64,000 nucleotides of DNA, taken from the NCBI GenBank assembly GCA_018873225.1, contig JAEILZ010000007.1:3720001-3784000 (forward strand), read 5' to 3'. Position numbers and translations under genes: made by a program. The notes under the pieces are model-generated. The model ran no database searches, had not been told where the DNA came from, and saw only the letters and a list, made by a program, of their open reading frames with translations. The DNA comes from [Phialemoniopsis] sp. UDSM-2020. Its lineage: Eukaryota > Ascomycota > Sordariomycetes > Thyridiales > Thyridiaceae. Each line of letters starts with the position of its first letter. Position 1 is the first letter of the stretch. This document shows, piece by piece, positions 1 through 13,094 of this stretch.

Positions 1-431
1 GTGAAGGTGTAAATAATACCAGAGATAGTCACGCAAAGAAGTGTCTGTACTAAGCCCGTGTATATAATAGGAAGGATTCGCATCTTCGTGTTGTCGTTGT
101 CCCGAACACGCCAAGAGAAGGTGTGGCACCTATCCGATGTGGGGATGGCAGATTGCCGAGAGACTGGGACGGCACTGAGTGGCCATCTTGCCGATATCCA
201 ATCCCTACTCTGGAATCCCTGCGACGGGCGCGCGCCCTGTTTAATCAGGAACTCGACCCGCGCTGGGCAAATAGTCCTGTTTCAGAAGAGGGTAGGACAA
301 AAGTACAAGGTTTCAAGTCTGTGCCATGTTGAAATCATTTCCCATTGCACTAAACTACCTATTTTGACATACTTTGCCATTGGAATATCATCCTGATTGA
401 CTTCCCCACGGTGTGTGGAGAAAGCGAGACT
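1..431. other. No gene recognised
   Basis: The open frames here are short, start at non-ATG codons or lack recognisable protein character. The right part is probably the 3' flank of the VOC gene that ends at 432. Confidence 0.5.
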
Positions 432-917
432 TCACTTATCTGCCTGTTCGAGAACAAAGTGCACGGCTTCAATATTGTGACCAAGTGGATCCAGGACAAA
501 CGCTGCATAATACCCAGGCGCGTAACGTTCTCCAGGTTCGCCGTTGGGGATCCCTCCGGCTTTGCTGAGCGATCAGCCTCGTTAGCATCGTAATAAGGTG
601 GTTGTGCGGGACGATTTTACAAACATGGCATTCTGGTACCATTCATCCACCTTCTCCCTGGTCTCGGCGGCGAATGCAACATGCGCGCTGCCAGAAGGGG
701 GCTTGACGTCAGACTTAGTTGCATCCACCTTGGGAAGCTCTGTATCTTGGCAGTGCAGCCAGAAATCGGGGCCAGAACAACCCGTCATGCCGAACATGGT
801 AGGGAGGTCATCCATGAAGACTTTGTAGCCCATTGGCTTCAAGATGGTCAGGTAGAAGGCCTGCATCTCCTTGAAGGTGCTAGGTCCAGTGGGCAGAGAG
901 ACGTGGCTGAGAGGCAT
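432..917 (-). CDS. VOC-fold (glyoxalase/bleomycin-resistance/dioxygenase superfamily) protein
   Basis: This is a two-exon gene (917..625 and 564..432) encoding about 141 aa. Removing the 60-nt GT-AG intron joins the exons in frame and gives a C-terminus containing APGYYAAFVLDPLGHNIEAV, the typical last strand pair of the vicinal-oxygen-chelate fold; its final Glu is usually a metal ligand. The N-terminus (MPLSHVSL, then FYLTILKPMGYK) matches the first beta-alpha unit of the same fold. Small stand-alone VOC proteins in fungi are usually cytosolic and mostly of unknown substrate, so glyoxalase, dioxygenase or resistance activity cannot be chosen from sequence. The start is the only upstream ATG in frame. 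The family call is secure; the function is unknown. Confidence 0.85.
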
Positions 918-1365
918 GATTCAATGAGTACAGTTCATCAAAGAGTCATTGACAGGAGTGGTTGTTGGGAAAGATGGAAAGGAGACAACTTTATGGCTGC
1001 AAGACAAGGGTTCATGGCGATTTCTTATAGTATTTGACCACATACAGCAGCACCAATTGTTCGATAGTTGCCCACCAACAGCGTAGTGTTTAGTCCATGG
1101 ATGGTGGGAAACCCGAAAACCTTAGACCAACGCCACGCGCCGATACTTTAGGCAGCCTTTCCTAGTTTACCTTTTTAGTTCCAGTAACAGGAATTAAATG
1201 CCAGTGCTCGAGAAACGCAACGTGAACACGATGCTTCCGCTTGCACACATCTACCCAGTACTCTGCATGCCCTTGGTGTGAACAGAAGTCTTCCTGTGAA
1301 CCACGCCAATGCCGTGTCTCATGGTTGCAGTCGACAAGTGGCAGACATGCGGCCTTCAATGGCGA
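918..1365. other. Intergenic, no gene recognised
   Basis: This is the promoter side of the VOC gene and the 3' flank of the beta-glucosidase gene. The short frames inside have no domain character. Confidence 0.5.
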
Positions 1366-3426
1366 CTATGCTTTGCGCACGACGTGCTTCCATATCTCAG
1401 CCACTGATTTGGACGAGTCCTTTGGGATTCGTCGACACCCATCCTTCCGGTCCACATACGTCACACCAAATTGTGGTCCATATCCCATATTCCACTCCAG
1501 GTTGCTTTTCGAGGTGTTAGTCCGTAACCTATATCAAGATGCAGATCCTCGCAGAACTCACTCCAACAAGCTCCAGCAATGATAGCCCGCAATCTTGGCA
1601 CCGTGCTCTTTGACAACGTCACAGAGCGCCCCAATGTAGAGGTCGTAGAATTTTTGGCGGTGCACATCGTTGATGATATCCTCGAGAGGCATCGAAGATT
1701 CGTGCTCGACCGGGTAGCCGTTTTCATAGACGTAGACTTTGAGACCCAAAGGCTTGGCGTAGGTCTTCCAGACGTGGGTGAGCATCTTGCCAAAACCCCA
1801 AGGGACTATTGCTCACATCAGCATCTGCAGATCGATCATACTAGGCGGAGATGCGATGAAAACCCTACCCGTATGCGGATGACCATTCTCTCCACGGCGG
1901 CCAATTGCCTTTCCATCCTTGTAGTGTGTCTTTTCCACATCATCGAGATCACGAAAGTTTGTCACGGTGTAGGGGTCGTGGAGTTTGCCCGTCGCGTACA
2001 TGGTACCGTAGTGATTGATCGAGAAGCTAGGCACCTGTTAGTGTCCAAGATAAAATGGGTATCCATGGGAGACAGACAAGTCTGCGGAACCTTTGACAAA
2101 CTTCAGCTCTTCTGAAGTGAGCTTTGGAAATGCGTCGCCGTATTGATCCCACGAACTGGTCTGCTGCCCCTTAACTGAATTTGCCGTTAGCCATCCGGTC
2201 AATGAACTAAGGAACGTCGAGTTGGGCTCACAAATAGGCAGCGCCCACCATCCCAGAGACCTCTCCTCTGCTATTCTTGCGGCTTCTTTCGCTTCGGTTG
2301 AATCATCAATTGGCTCGACCCAGTCGTAGTTCTAGCAAAGGGCGTTCTCTGGTTAGTCGAGTGGCTATCCATGAGTCTTACTGTCAGCACTTACAAGCGC
2401 AAGACCGATTTGACCTTGCTGTTCTGTCTGGAACTCGGCACGATAAAGTGCCACCACGTGGGCATGTACAAGTAGACAGTTGTGCCCAACCCTGTACCAT
2501 AATATCAGCTTCTTGCCCAAGTAGAGCGAAAGAGGAGTTCTACCTGAAGAAATCCGGACGAGTGTAATCTTTGATAAGTCCATCGGGGCCCAAAGAGCAG
2601 AAGATCCATGGCTACGGTCCACAATTCCATTAGCAATGCAAATGCTGCAGCTGTAGACTGATTCGTAGACTACCTCGTTGATGGTCAACCATCTCTTTAC
2701 TCGGTCGCCGAATCGGTCGAAGCAGACCTCAGCGTAGGACACGAAGTCGTCAATAAGTTCTTTGGGGTCCGTTGCAGCGAATCCGCGATATTTTTCTTCG
2801 ATGCTCAGGGGATGGTCGTAGTGATGTAAAGTGATTGTAGGTTCGATACCGGCTTCTAGTAAAGCGTCGATCTTGTTGAGTCCGTTGTTAGCATAGACTA
2901 AATCGAGCAAGAAACCCTGTCGCCGCAGTCTTTGATGTGGGATCAGCTCACCAAGTTGTTATAGTATTGGACACCCTTTTCATTGACTGGTGCATCTTTG
3001 ACTCCTAGCAAAGCATTAGGTCAAATTGTGATTGTTGAGAGTCGGACTTGACGTACCCAGTGGTTTGATGCGTGTCCATGAAACTGAGAATCGGTAAGAC
3101 TTGGCGCCATATTGCTTTAGGAGCTTCACATCCTCCCGCCACAGATCGTATGACCGGCACGCTTCATCTCCATTGGCGGGGTAGTCCTTCAGGAATTCGT
3201 CCCAAACACATGGCCCTCGACCATCCTTTGATGTAGCCCCTTCGATCTGATATGCAGCTGAGCTGTAAAAGACACATCATCAGCAAATTGAAGACCTAGA
3301 GGGGCTTGTTGATGGGGAGACCTACGCGTAACCGTGCAGAAAGTCTGGCGGAAGAATTCCCCGAAGTTCGGGGCGAGCAAGGAGTGTAGGCTGCTGAATC
3401 TCCCTAGCCGGCGAAAGAGACCCCAT
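1366..3426 (-). CDS. GH1 beta-glucosidase
   Basis: This is a family 1 glycoside hydrolase of about 515 aa in ten exons; all nine GT-AG introns can be removed without breaking the frame. The N-terminus reads LPPDFLHGYA followed across intron 1 by SAAYQIEGA, the GH1 opening signature. The acid/base Glu lies in TINEPW, split by an intron at about 2690, and the nucleophile Glu in VYENG at about 1720. The substrate-binding region HCWSLLDNLEW is joined across the last intron. There is no signal peptide, so it is probably an intracellular enzyme cleaving cellobiose or other aryl/alkyl beta-glucosides. It is transcribed away from an MFS sugar transporter, which suggests coupled uptake and hydrolysis (inference). 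Nothing appears broken. Confidence 0.93.
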
Positions 3427-4348
3427 TGTCGATAGTCTGTCGAGGTTTTGTCAGGATGATGGTATTGATGTTCCCGCGTCTTGATTCTCAACTGCACGTC
3501 GTCTTCTGACCTTTATTCCACGTCCGGAATTGCAATCGCCACCCCAATCGAGACCGCAAAACTATCAGCATCACAACGTGGAGAATATTACACGGCGTAG
3601 GTTATGAACTGGACCCTCTTACCGGGGGCAGGTCATTCTATTGGAATTGTACCGGTCCAAGTCATGAATGACGCGTTTTCATTGGCTGAAAAGTGTCTGG
3701 GGCCGTAGGCGCCGACGGCGCCGCCGGGGCCGACGGTCCCGTCGACAACCCCTTGAATGCTCCAAAGTTCTCTAGCTCGAAGTTCCCGGCATTTCTCGAT
3801 GTTATCTAGAAAACAAATTTCTTTCCTGGATCCAATATGAGCCTTTATCTCTGTTTTCATTAGGTAACACGAACCAGGCGGCGCCGCCGGCCCCGTCAGA
3901 ACAGGAGATATCCTGGCCGGACTGTTGAAAGGCTGGCTGGTCCTGTCCCCGTGCTAAGGTCTAGTCAACCCGAAGGGCGGAATACCGATCTGATTTAGGG
4001 TCTACTCCCTATCAGGGGCCTTTATCACGCGTCCTGGGTACATGGACTGATCCTTCTTAGTCTTCTTATCATGCTGTGGCCCCGTGGGGATCGCTTGGAG
4101 ATTTCGTAGCTCACTGCGTGGGGCAGTTCAAAGAACAACACCCTCTCGTCACCACACTATCACTAGCCTAGACCAGTTTCAAATCTCGTCTAGTAGTCCT
4201 CGACACGCATTTCCAGCCGGCCGCCAGAAGGGCCCCTCGAAGATAAATACAAGACAGCGAGACCTTGTCAAGACAACGTTGAAAGGATCATCCTGCAACA
4301 CCCAGAGACGCATCGATTCACACAAGCTATCACCAGTCACTTTCCATC
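3427..4348. promoter_or_regulatory. Divergent promoter region of GH1 and sugar transporter
   Basis: This is 0.9 kb without a convincing gene, between two divergently transcribed sugar-use genes. It holds two copies of the 11-mer GGCGCCGCCGG (3717-3727 and 3880-3890), each inside a GC-rich tract that stands out from its surroundings. Whether these are regulator sites is not known. Confidence 0.4.
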
Positions 4349-6178
4349 ATGATGTTGCAACATCTCAAAGACACCACAGCCACGGGCTTTGGCTGTATGC
4401 TTCTCGTGTCTATGGGCGCATTCCTTTTCGTGAGTAACACTCAACCTCTAGTATGATCGGATGACAAATAAGACGGGATTGCTGAGTCGCATCACTACTG
4501 CTAGGGTTTCGATAACGGTTGGTGGGGAACTATTCAAGGAGCCGACGCGTTCCTCCGGGCATATGGTTCTTGTGACACGGTCGATGGTGTTGAGACTTGT
4601 CGCTTGAGCACAGCTCAACGATCGGGCGGCAGCTCTGTCCAGTCTGGCGGTATCAGTAAGTTGCGAGATCTGTCCCCTGTCGCCTCTTGATCGACCCCTA
4701 ACGCCGATCCGCTTTAGTGATTGGCAGTCTCGCCGCAGTCTATGTCAACAAAGCCCTCGGCCGCAAGCGATCGCTTGTCATCACCGGTCTTCTGTCGATC
4801 GTCGGAATTGTCCTTGAAGTGACCAGTGGCATCGGCTCTGCAAGATTCGCGCAGTTCGTTGTTGGCAAGACAATTGCTTCGATCGCCATGGGCCTTTGCG
4901 CCAACATCATCCCCATCTACCTCTCCGAGACTTCGACACCGAGCGCCCGAGGCTTCGCCATTAATATGTACCAGAACATCCAGATCATCGGGTACTGCCT
5001 CGCGGCTGGCATCGTATACGCTAGTGCCAAGAGGCGCGATGCGGCTGGCTACCTGATTCCCATAGGCCTGCAGCTCTTCGCGCCTACTGCCATGGTCCTA
5101 CTCTCGACTCTGCTGCCGGAGAGTCCCCGGTGGCTTGTCTGGAATAAGTACGATTCTCTTCTTGCCTGTTATGCCACAGCAGAACTAAAGTGAGGGTACA
5201 GGAGACATGATGACGCTGTCCGCTCAGCAACGACCCTCTTCGGCACCAAGACCAACAACTTTGACGCGGAGGGCTACGTCCGCGAGCTCGAGCTCGCCTT
5301 CGAGAAGGAGCAGGCTAACCCGGAGACGTCTACCTGGAAGGATCTGGCGCACGGCCCGGACCTACGGCGTACCCTCATTGCCGTCGGCATCCAATGCTGG
5401 CTACAGGCGCAGGGCTCGGCCTACATCATCAACTACATGGTCTCCTTCCTGCAGGACAGCGGCACCAGCGACGTCTTTCCCTACATCATGGGTCTCAATT
5501 TCGTGTACTACGGCGGCATCCTGACGGGCCACGTTCTTCCCGACCGGTACGGCAGGCGACCCGTCATCATTTACAGCACAATTGGTAACGCGATCTTCAT
5601 GATAGCTATTGCCAGTGTCAACACGGCTATCTCCCCGTCTACAAAGCCCTCTGGGGCGGCGTCGGTCGCGTGCCTCTTCATCTGGCAGCTGACCTCCGGC
5701 GTCATGTCCCCGCTCATCTGGATCATCAGCACCGAGGCGGCGCCCACTCGCAACCGTGAGAGGGTCTTGTCCGTGGCGCTCTTTGTGAGCTTTGGCATCT
5801 CACTCATGATTACGTCCGTCTCGCCGTATATTCAGGATCCGGGCCACGGAAATCTGGGAGCCCGTATCGTAAGTCGACCACAGTCTCGGCTTCCCTTTGT
5901 TTCTCGGAGAGGGTTAGTACTGACACCAACAGGGTTTCATCTGGGGTGTCGCCTCTGTCATTACATCCATTTGGTGCTGGTTCATGGTGCCGGAGACAAA
6001 GGGCTTCTCTCTGGAACAGCTCGACCATCTGTACGAGCAGAAGGTCCCTGCTTGGCGTTTCGGGAACTACGAATTCCCCAGCTTGGTCCTCGCCGACGGG
6101 CAGGTCAAGGCTGATAGTGTCCACGATCATGATGTCGAAGTCGAAAAGGCCGCGAACGTGACCTCGTCCAAGGCATAA
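4349..6178 (+). CDS. MFS sugar transporter (SP family)
   Basis: This is a 12-TM sugar porter in five exons. Exon 1 ends in MGAFLF and joins in frame to GFDNGWWGTIQGADAF, the first transmembrane signature. Further family motifs are GRKRS after TM2, PESPRWLV after TM6, DRYGRRP after TM8 and VPETKGFSLEQLD after TM12. The cytosolic tail is acidic and ends before TAA at 6176-6178. It should import a mono- or disaccharide across the plasma membrane. Its divergent partner is a GH1 beta-glucosidase, so a beta-glucoside or glucose is a reasonable but unproved substrate. Two ATGs are adjacent (4349 and 4352); the first is used here. Introns lie near 4436-4504, 4656-4717, 5149-5195 and 5869-5932. Confidence 0.92.
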
Positions 6179-6488
6179 GTAAGTCGGTAATGCCGCCTTG
6201 AGAGCGAGTAAAGTTGGAGCATGTTTGAGTGAATGCTCAACTTCTCTTACAGTCACCACGGTACCTAAGTTTGGGTGACAGGGTGTCTCAAGGCATGGTA
6301 CCAGTACATGTAAGCATCCCACAAAGAACAGAAGAAGACCGACGGACATACGCAGTCTAAACTCCATTGTAGTAGTCCTTCAGACACGCATTTGATAGTT
6401 CACAGTATTATATGCAATATTGGGCAAAAGAACAATCGCTTTCACATTTACAAACAGTGGGGGATTCAAGTGAAGAAATGTCAATTGC
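6179..6488. other. Convergent 3' flanks
   Basis: This short interval between convergently transcribed genes contains no recognisable coding sequence. It probably holds the two 3' untranslated regions. Confidence 0.5.
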
Positions 6489-8647
6489 TCAAGCCTGTAA
6501 AGAACCAAGAAATATGTCCCAGTCGGTCGTAGAACTTTCAATACCTTGAGATATGTCCACCAAGCCATCATTCCCGACGCACGACGAAGGCAGAAACAAT
6601 GGGTTGTCCGGGCCCCAGGACTGGAGGGTGGGGTCGTACAGAGGCCCGAAGTTGCTGCCGCTGAGGCCAGTTGGGGACCAGCTCGGTTCGCCACCGAATC
6701 CCGGATTTGCGGGCATGGAGGTGCTGTGCTCCGCGCTGTCTGTGCCAATCAGCCCAATGATGTCCTTCCTCGTGATACCGGCAAGCGATAGTCGACGACC
6801 GGCAGAGATGTCGTTCTCCATCCTGCAGAGGTGGTTGACCAACTTCGACCCCCGCGCACCGATGCCCGTCTGGTCAGCCATCGTCTCGAGCAAGGTGACT
6901 AGACCACTCAGCCGCATCCGCCGAGCCATAGCATCAGGCGGAGGGCGTCGCTCGCTGGAAGCCTTGACCAGGTCCAGAGCCAGGACGAGACCCGCGGCCA
7001 CCAGCCATATCGTCACATTCCATAGCCTGTAGAACGGCGCTGGAAGACCTTCTTCGGCAAGGTCAAGGATCGTCCAGGCGGCGCGGACGCAAGAGCTCTG
7101 CGTCTTGGCCAGGGCAGGATCGCTCAGTGATTTCACAAAATAAGCTCGGTGGATCAGGTAGGTTCTGTATGCAAAGGTCATGCCGATGAATCGTCTCATG
7201 TGGACGTAGGTTGGCGGGTGTGACTCTGGAAGCTGGAGGCTGGCGAAGGAGGCAGAGACGGTGTCGAGATGGGCTGAAGCGGCCAAGACATTCTCGTACG
7301 ATGGGTTCTGGCGAGGGGACAGTGTCCCGTAGAGGTCATACAATATTCTGGCTGACTGACAGGTAGCCGTCAGGTATGTCAGGGAATGTACGGTCCCTGG
7401 AAACGCCGAGGTGGGATTGCCCTCCTCCGTCAAGACGGGCAGAGCAGTGTCGAAGTTGTGAGGCGCAACGTCTGCCAAATAGTGTCAGAGAATCAGATGT
7501 TCATTCGACTTTTAGAGGCAAACTTACAAGTGTATCGCATGTAAGGGGTAAAGTACCACTCCGTCTCGACTAGAGTCCACCAGACCCTCCGTCCCATCTC
7601 GCGTCGCACGTCATCCTCGACCACCCCCGTCATCTTGCTGCCAAGCAGATGGAGATTCACAGCCCTGGCCATGTTTACATTGAGGGCGAACATGGCTCTG
7701 TGTACCTTGGTGTTACGAGATAGGTGGAATGCGTAATTGAGAGTTACCATGGCCTGGACTGCTAGAAGGGATGGCTCCGCTAAGCCATTGCAGCGGAAGA
7801 AACTGGCAAAACTGCAGTCAAACCACATGGGGGCGACCTGCTGCAGGCTGTGCGGTTCAAAGCCTGCCGCGATTGCTTGCTCGGCATCCAACAGATAAGC
7901 AGCATTGCTGAGGACGGCGAACAACAGCGACACAAACATGTTGTCGTCGGGCTGGTCACGATCTCGTTGGGTCCAGAACCTCTGGTGCATCTTCCTAAGT
8001 GTCGGTCCATGAAGACAGCCACAGAGCCAATTGAGGTTCTCGAGAAAGGCGTCGATCAGACTGTCGCACTGCGAACGAGAAGGCAGAGCAGCGAGACACG
8101 CACTGAAAGGCATAGGGTTGTACCATCTGCCCTCGTCCCTCTGATGGCTGCCGGTCATGCGCGAGTCCTCCTGCCAACGTTGGACCTGACCAATGTCGAA
8201 AGCGGCATCCTCCATTGCTCCCGCGAGGCCGCTCTCCTGGAAGTCGGGGTCCTCGGCGCCGTCTGCTGTCGACATGTCATCGTCGTTTTCCCCGTCATCC
8301 ATCCGTAGCTTGGCCTCCACCTTTGCCAGACGGCTGCGCACATCATTCAATTGCGCTTTGAGGCTGTCGATCTCCGAGACCTGCGCGGGCGGATGCGACT
8401 GCTCCCTTCGCTTGCGTGATGGAGGAGTGGCGGCGGCGGCACGCTGACAGATGCCGGCATCTCCTCTCTCGTGGCATGCGCGACACGGTATCTGCTTGTT
8501 GCACTTGATCTTGCGGCGGTAGCATTCTGTGCAGCTTCGGAGACCTCGAAGCCGTGAGCTGGCCCCCTGTTGGGTTGGGTTTAGCGACCACTGGCCACGG
8601 GGGCGCAGATTTTGTAAAGAGACCGAAGAAGTTGCGCTCTGGTCCAT
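6489..8647 (-). CDS. Zn2Cys6 transcription factor with fungal TF domain
   Basis: This is a fungal-specific regulator in two exons. The DNA-binding motif is CTECYRRKIKCNKQIPC followed by RACHERGDAGIC, fitting the C-x2-C-x6-C spacing of the Zn2Cys6 binuclear cluster. A basic linker and a short acidic coiled-coil-like stretch (LKAQLNDVRSRLAKVEAKL) follow, then a middle homology region of the fungal_trans type. The intron near 7480-7535 joins LVETEWYFTPYMRYT to VAPHNFDTALPV. The start chosen is ATG at 8647 (MDQSATSSV); an in-frame ATG at 8848 would add 67 residues of unremarkable sequence. It is convergent with the sugar transporter and could regulate it and the beta-glucosidase (inference from position only). 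The frame is intact. Confidence 0.9.
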
Positions 8648-9963
8648 TACCTTCTGCTGCGCCTGTGTATGTACGATGATGGAGCTGTTAGAGGATTTCG
8701 CCACAGGAAACAAGCGGCGGAAATCGAAGATGGCCATGTGGATGGCCCGCCCGCCAGGCGATTCATTTAGGCCTGGGCTGGCTCTACTAGCGCTAAGATT
8801 TTGGGGGTTAGTCGTTTTTCTCAGCGTGGTAAAACACCTGGACAACATTGAACACGATTACGAATCGACAAGAAAGTTTTTGACATGACCCATTCGCTGG
8901 GCTTGGAAAAGGGTGACATGGGAGGGAAAAGGAAACGAAGTCAACTCAAAGACCGACATGAAGATAAATGATTCTAATAGTCTTTAAATTTCACATAGTC
9001 GTACTTCCGGTCAAAAGCTACCTTAGTTATCAGACAATTCACTGGGGATGACAAAGAGAACATTCCTGTTCATCATTGGACTCTATGCAAGCAGGCTTCC
9101 TGAGTTGCACATTATTCCACAAGATGTCAGGCTTTGTGGTACAACAGTTAGAAAACACTTATATAGTGCCTAGTAAGTAATCAAGTATACAGGAAGTGTA
9201 ATCCTTAAGCACCAAACATGATGAGGAAAGATTGAATGCCATATGTCTTGAGAGAACTATGTGAAATAACCAAATCTTATCGGCTTGCATCTAGATAAGA
9301 CAACCAATCCTGACATACAGGACAATGAATACAACACCTGTGTTCCGAAGACAGTATCACAGTTTCTAGTACTTGAAACACAGATATGATACCTGATGTG
9401 TCCCACCCCTGGCTGAGGCTGGCTCGAAGGCTTGACCCCCGTACGTGCGGAGGCCGGACTTAGATCTGGAGTTCAAACTCTGGAACCAACCACGGCTGCT
9501 GATCCGTGGTTCTGACTTGACTGAACAGCGTGAATCATTGTTTTGATCCCAAGACGCAAGGATTGGCACTGACGTTGTGACAGCTGAGGGCCAAAGCAAT
9601 CCATTCACGTGCTTGGTAGCCAGCTGCTAGCTTCTAAGAACGTTGTCCCTTGCACAAGCGCAACATAGCTTCACTTTCATCTCAGAATGCGTTTCACTTT
9701 TCGTCCAGAGAGATTTAATTAGTGAAGCACACCCTGAGACCTCACCTTAAAAAGGTCGCGCCTCACTGTCCCACCCCACTCCTGATCAAAACAACAACGG
9801 GCAACGCGACTCAGTCGTTTCTTTCCCCAAAACTTCACCACCCTTTTGCGTTTCTGTCTACTCTTGTACCTCTCAGACTCATCATCCCTACTGGGAAGCC
9901 ACGGCCGATTGTACCGACGAAGTGGAATAGGGAGCAGCTGCAACAGCTTCAGGCTCTCCAACA
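8648..9963. other. Gene-free interval
   Basis: This is 1.3 kb, AT-rich in its middle, with only short frames lacking domain character. An 8-bp inverted repeat (AACCACGG and CCGTGGTT) near 9487-9510 could form a hairpin; no gene assignment follows from it. Confidence 0.45.
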
Positions 9964-12239
9964 ATGCCTATCTCTTGTGTTCTCTGTGGCGCGCCCACAA
10001 CGGATCCCGGTGACTCGCCATGGATGGGCCAGGTCAGGCTCAGTATGTTCTTCAAACAGTCAATGATTCCTATGCTCAACTAAACTAACATCTTTAGTCT
10101 TCGGGATGTTGATGCACTGGACAGTCGCGCGAATCTCTCCGCCTCAGCAAGGGGTTGCACGCATCGTCCCACTCCACGTGCCTCCCTATGCGGATCCAAC
10201 CTGCTTGTTCGTCTCTCGTCCGACAGACATTGCATTTTTGAATGACAGCTTCCAGATGAATTCCGGCGTCGCCTTCGCGGTACATTGCCGCTGCTGGGAA
10301 TTTCTGAACCTTGTTCGACCAGATGATGAGAATGGCCTCGCACGGGCGCTACTCCTCCTTTGTTACTCGTACCCCATCAACGACTCCGGCATCATCATGT
10401 TTGGGTACAATCATGAAGGCAGTGTTGCATACAATCAGGACTTTGACTTTTCCGATCTCGAGACAGGTGGTCCGTTTCATGTCCTACAGGACAATCCTCA
10501 TTGCCTGGACGACCCGCTGGGCACGGAGTGGTTGCAAGAGTACCTCGCAGACCCTGAGATGCACATGCAACTGGAGCAAGATATATCTTGGAGCCATCCC
10601 GCCTTTGGAACCTCCTCACTCACCGCGATTGACCACAACAACGACCAGGAGGGAAACAACCAGGAGAACCCAGATCCGTTGTTCTCCTGCCTACCCGACG
10701 AGATCCTACTACAGATCATGCAGCTTATGCCATCAAAGGATGTGGCAACTTTGAGACGAACGTCTAGGTCTGCCGCCATGGTCCCCTTATCCAACTCGTT
10801 TTGGAGATCGCGTTTCTTCCCCGGTGGCGAATTGGACTATCTGTTTGTATCCCAGGAACACTTCGACTCGGCCAAGCTGAAGGGCAGTTGGAAGGATGTC
10901 TATTCCTATTGCAAATTCGAGCACTCCGACGAGCTTCGCAATGTCGCACGACTTGCCAAGATCTCAGCTGTGTTCCTTCGTCTGTTCGACATCATCCAGA
11001 AGTCGACCTGCCACGGCATGATCGTTCAGGGCGACTTCGAGCCGGATGGCCAGCGTATGGACATTGGCTGGACCATGGCCGGAAGGCAACAGCAAGGTTG
11101 GGGTGAGGTTGGTCCGAGAGTTATATTCCAACGTGCTGTCTACATGCCCGTTGTCCCCGAGATGGGAATCCATGTCTCCACGGTATCGGCTTTCGGCCGT
11201 ACTTTCGTGTGCGGCCTACGATTTGAGCCGAAGAACGGCCCCAGCTCTACGATGGGCTACACGCACTCGGGAAGCGAGTCCAGCTTCTTGGTGAAGATGG
11301 GCCGCACAAGACGACGATCCAAGGGCATCGTGGCATTCATCCTTGCTCAGGACCACTACGGCATCCGCGGTCTGACTATTGAGACTCCCGATGGCAATAG
11401 TCCCTGGGTCGGAGACCACGAGGGCCTTGCAAAGAGAAGATTGGTCTATAAGCAGCCTGCTGCAGGTCACGCAACGGTTCTCAAAGGAGGGCTTGATGTA
11501 AGTTGTGCCCCTAGCAACCATTGCACTATTGCTTTTCCTTTTTCTCCAAATGCTAATTTATATTGTAGGCATTGAAGCTGGTGTCGCTTGCTGTGTCAGA
11601 CGGGAAACCCCAGGTACATGTGCCTGCTGCAGACCTTGGGGCCTTGCATCCAACGGAAATCAGGAATGAGGCCATGTGGCTACCAGACGTCCCCCCTCCG
11701 GCCCTTTTTGTTAGGCTGGATGAGGAGTTAACCCGCGGGGATTACTACATCAAGCTCCAACCACTCACTTACGTGATGTTTGGTGGGCTGACGGGAAACC
11801 TACTGCACAATGTCTCTGGCTTTGTCGTCTGGATGCAGGGAACAAGTCACAAAAATATTCTTGGTGTGGGTGTTGAGTACCAGTCTGGAGACTGCGTTCC
11901 CTTGGGAGGAACATCTCCGCTCACCAACGCCCGTGGCTTCAAGAAACACACCATGCCCATCAATGGTCGGAAAGGAGAGCGAATTACCGGCATATCGATT
12001 TGGACACGCGCGGAGATGCTGTACGCCGTTGAGGTACGTTACCCCGCCCAGTTCTTCTGCATGTTTTGGTCAATCTAACCCCCGAGTGCTAGGTCCAAAC
12101 GAGTTGGGATGGGAAGCAGAGGTTCCCACCTCGTGAGAGCCACTTTTATTCCCAGCCCAAGCGTACAGATCTCTACACAGTCAAAGGCAGTGTGGTTGGC
12201 TTCTGCGCTGCAGTAGTAACTAACACACCATTGTCCTGA
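9964..12239 (+). CDS. F-box protein with DUF7600-like C-terminal region
   Basis: This is a four-exon gene. A short first exon starts MPISCVLCGAPTTDPGD and is joined across an intron near 10032-10097 to the main exon. That exon carries a conserved entry region (FAVHCRCWEFL) and an F-box core (FSCLPDEILLQIMQLMPSKD, then SFWRSRFF). Two more introns (11500-11568 and about 12035-12092) lead to exons ending at TGA 12237-12239. Fungal proteins with this layout are annotated as F-box/DUF7600 proteins. The F-box should dock to Skp1 in an SCF ubiquitin ligase, and the large C-terminal part may bind substrates. Substrate and phenotype are unknown. The exon-1 start restores a CxxC-containing N-terminus that the internal ATG at 10106 would miss. 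Confidence 0.8.
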
Positions 12240-13094
12240 AACAAAGAAGTGTCTACTAATGCTTGACTAGTCTGACAGACTCGAGACGCTTGGGCTCCTC
12301 TGTATCTCCCGCGAGGAGAAGGCCTGAGAGACATACGTGAATAGCAACCTTGAGGGTGCTGAATTGTCACCCGCTGTTTGGTATTGGTACATTCTGTGTG
12401 TGTTGCTGCTTGGCCCCTCGGAAATTGGCTGTCGCCATCATTTGTCCTGGGTAGGCCGCCGTCATCGTGAGGTGGCATGATAGGACTGTGATACTTCACC
12501 AGCAAAGACTGTGGTCAGAGAGAAAGGAGGGGATATTGATGACTGGAGCTGAGCTGTTCTAGGGTAATTGTTGCCTGATGTAATGACGGAAGATTCAGGC
12601 ACTCTAGACAGGTAGTGTAGCCGAGGTGGTAACCTTTGTTTACAAAGGATAGTGAAGACATGGCTCTTGTAATTGGATAATCTCAATACTCATTCGCATG
12701 CCCTATTATGGTGAGATGAAGCACTGGAAAGAACTGGTTTGCACCCCTACAACATGCCTGGCATCCTGGACGCCTGCCTTTGAAGTCCTGTCATCTGCAT
12801 GATGATAGTGGAGAACCCCCTATTATGCACTAAAGCGGTCTATGCATCAATGCGGTATAGCGCTATCGCGCGATCGCTTATCTCTCTTCCGCGCGTCGAG
12901 CCCAAGCGTAGGATCTTCAATTCAATTCCTGTCTTTTCCATGAACAGCGATAAGAACGACAAGCGCTCATCGCAACCGTTCTGCAATCGTTGTACTCAGC
13001 GCCGGCATAGCACGTCGTGCTCAATAGGCTCAATCCCATCCGCCACGCGGACGTCACTGCAGCCAGTATGCATCGATGACTTCAGCTGACTCCA
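12240..13094. other. Gene-free interval before the ARG81-like regulator
   Basis: No frame here has domain-like sequence. The right part should hold the promoter and 5' leader of the downstream Zn2Cys6 gene. Confidence 0.45.

Noticed and set aside
5810..6367. 185-codon frame antisense to the sugar transporter
   Set aside because: Shadow of the MFS coding sequence.
9468..9510. Possible tRNA-like B-box (GAGTTCAAACTC) with a nearby hairpin
   Set aside because: No matching A box, acceptor stem or cloverleaf could be drawn around it.
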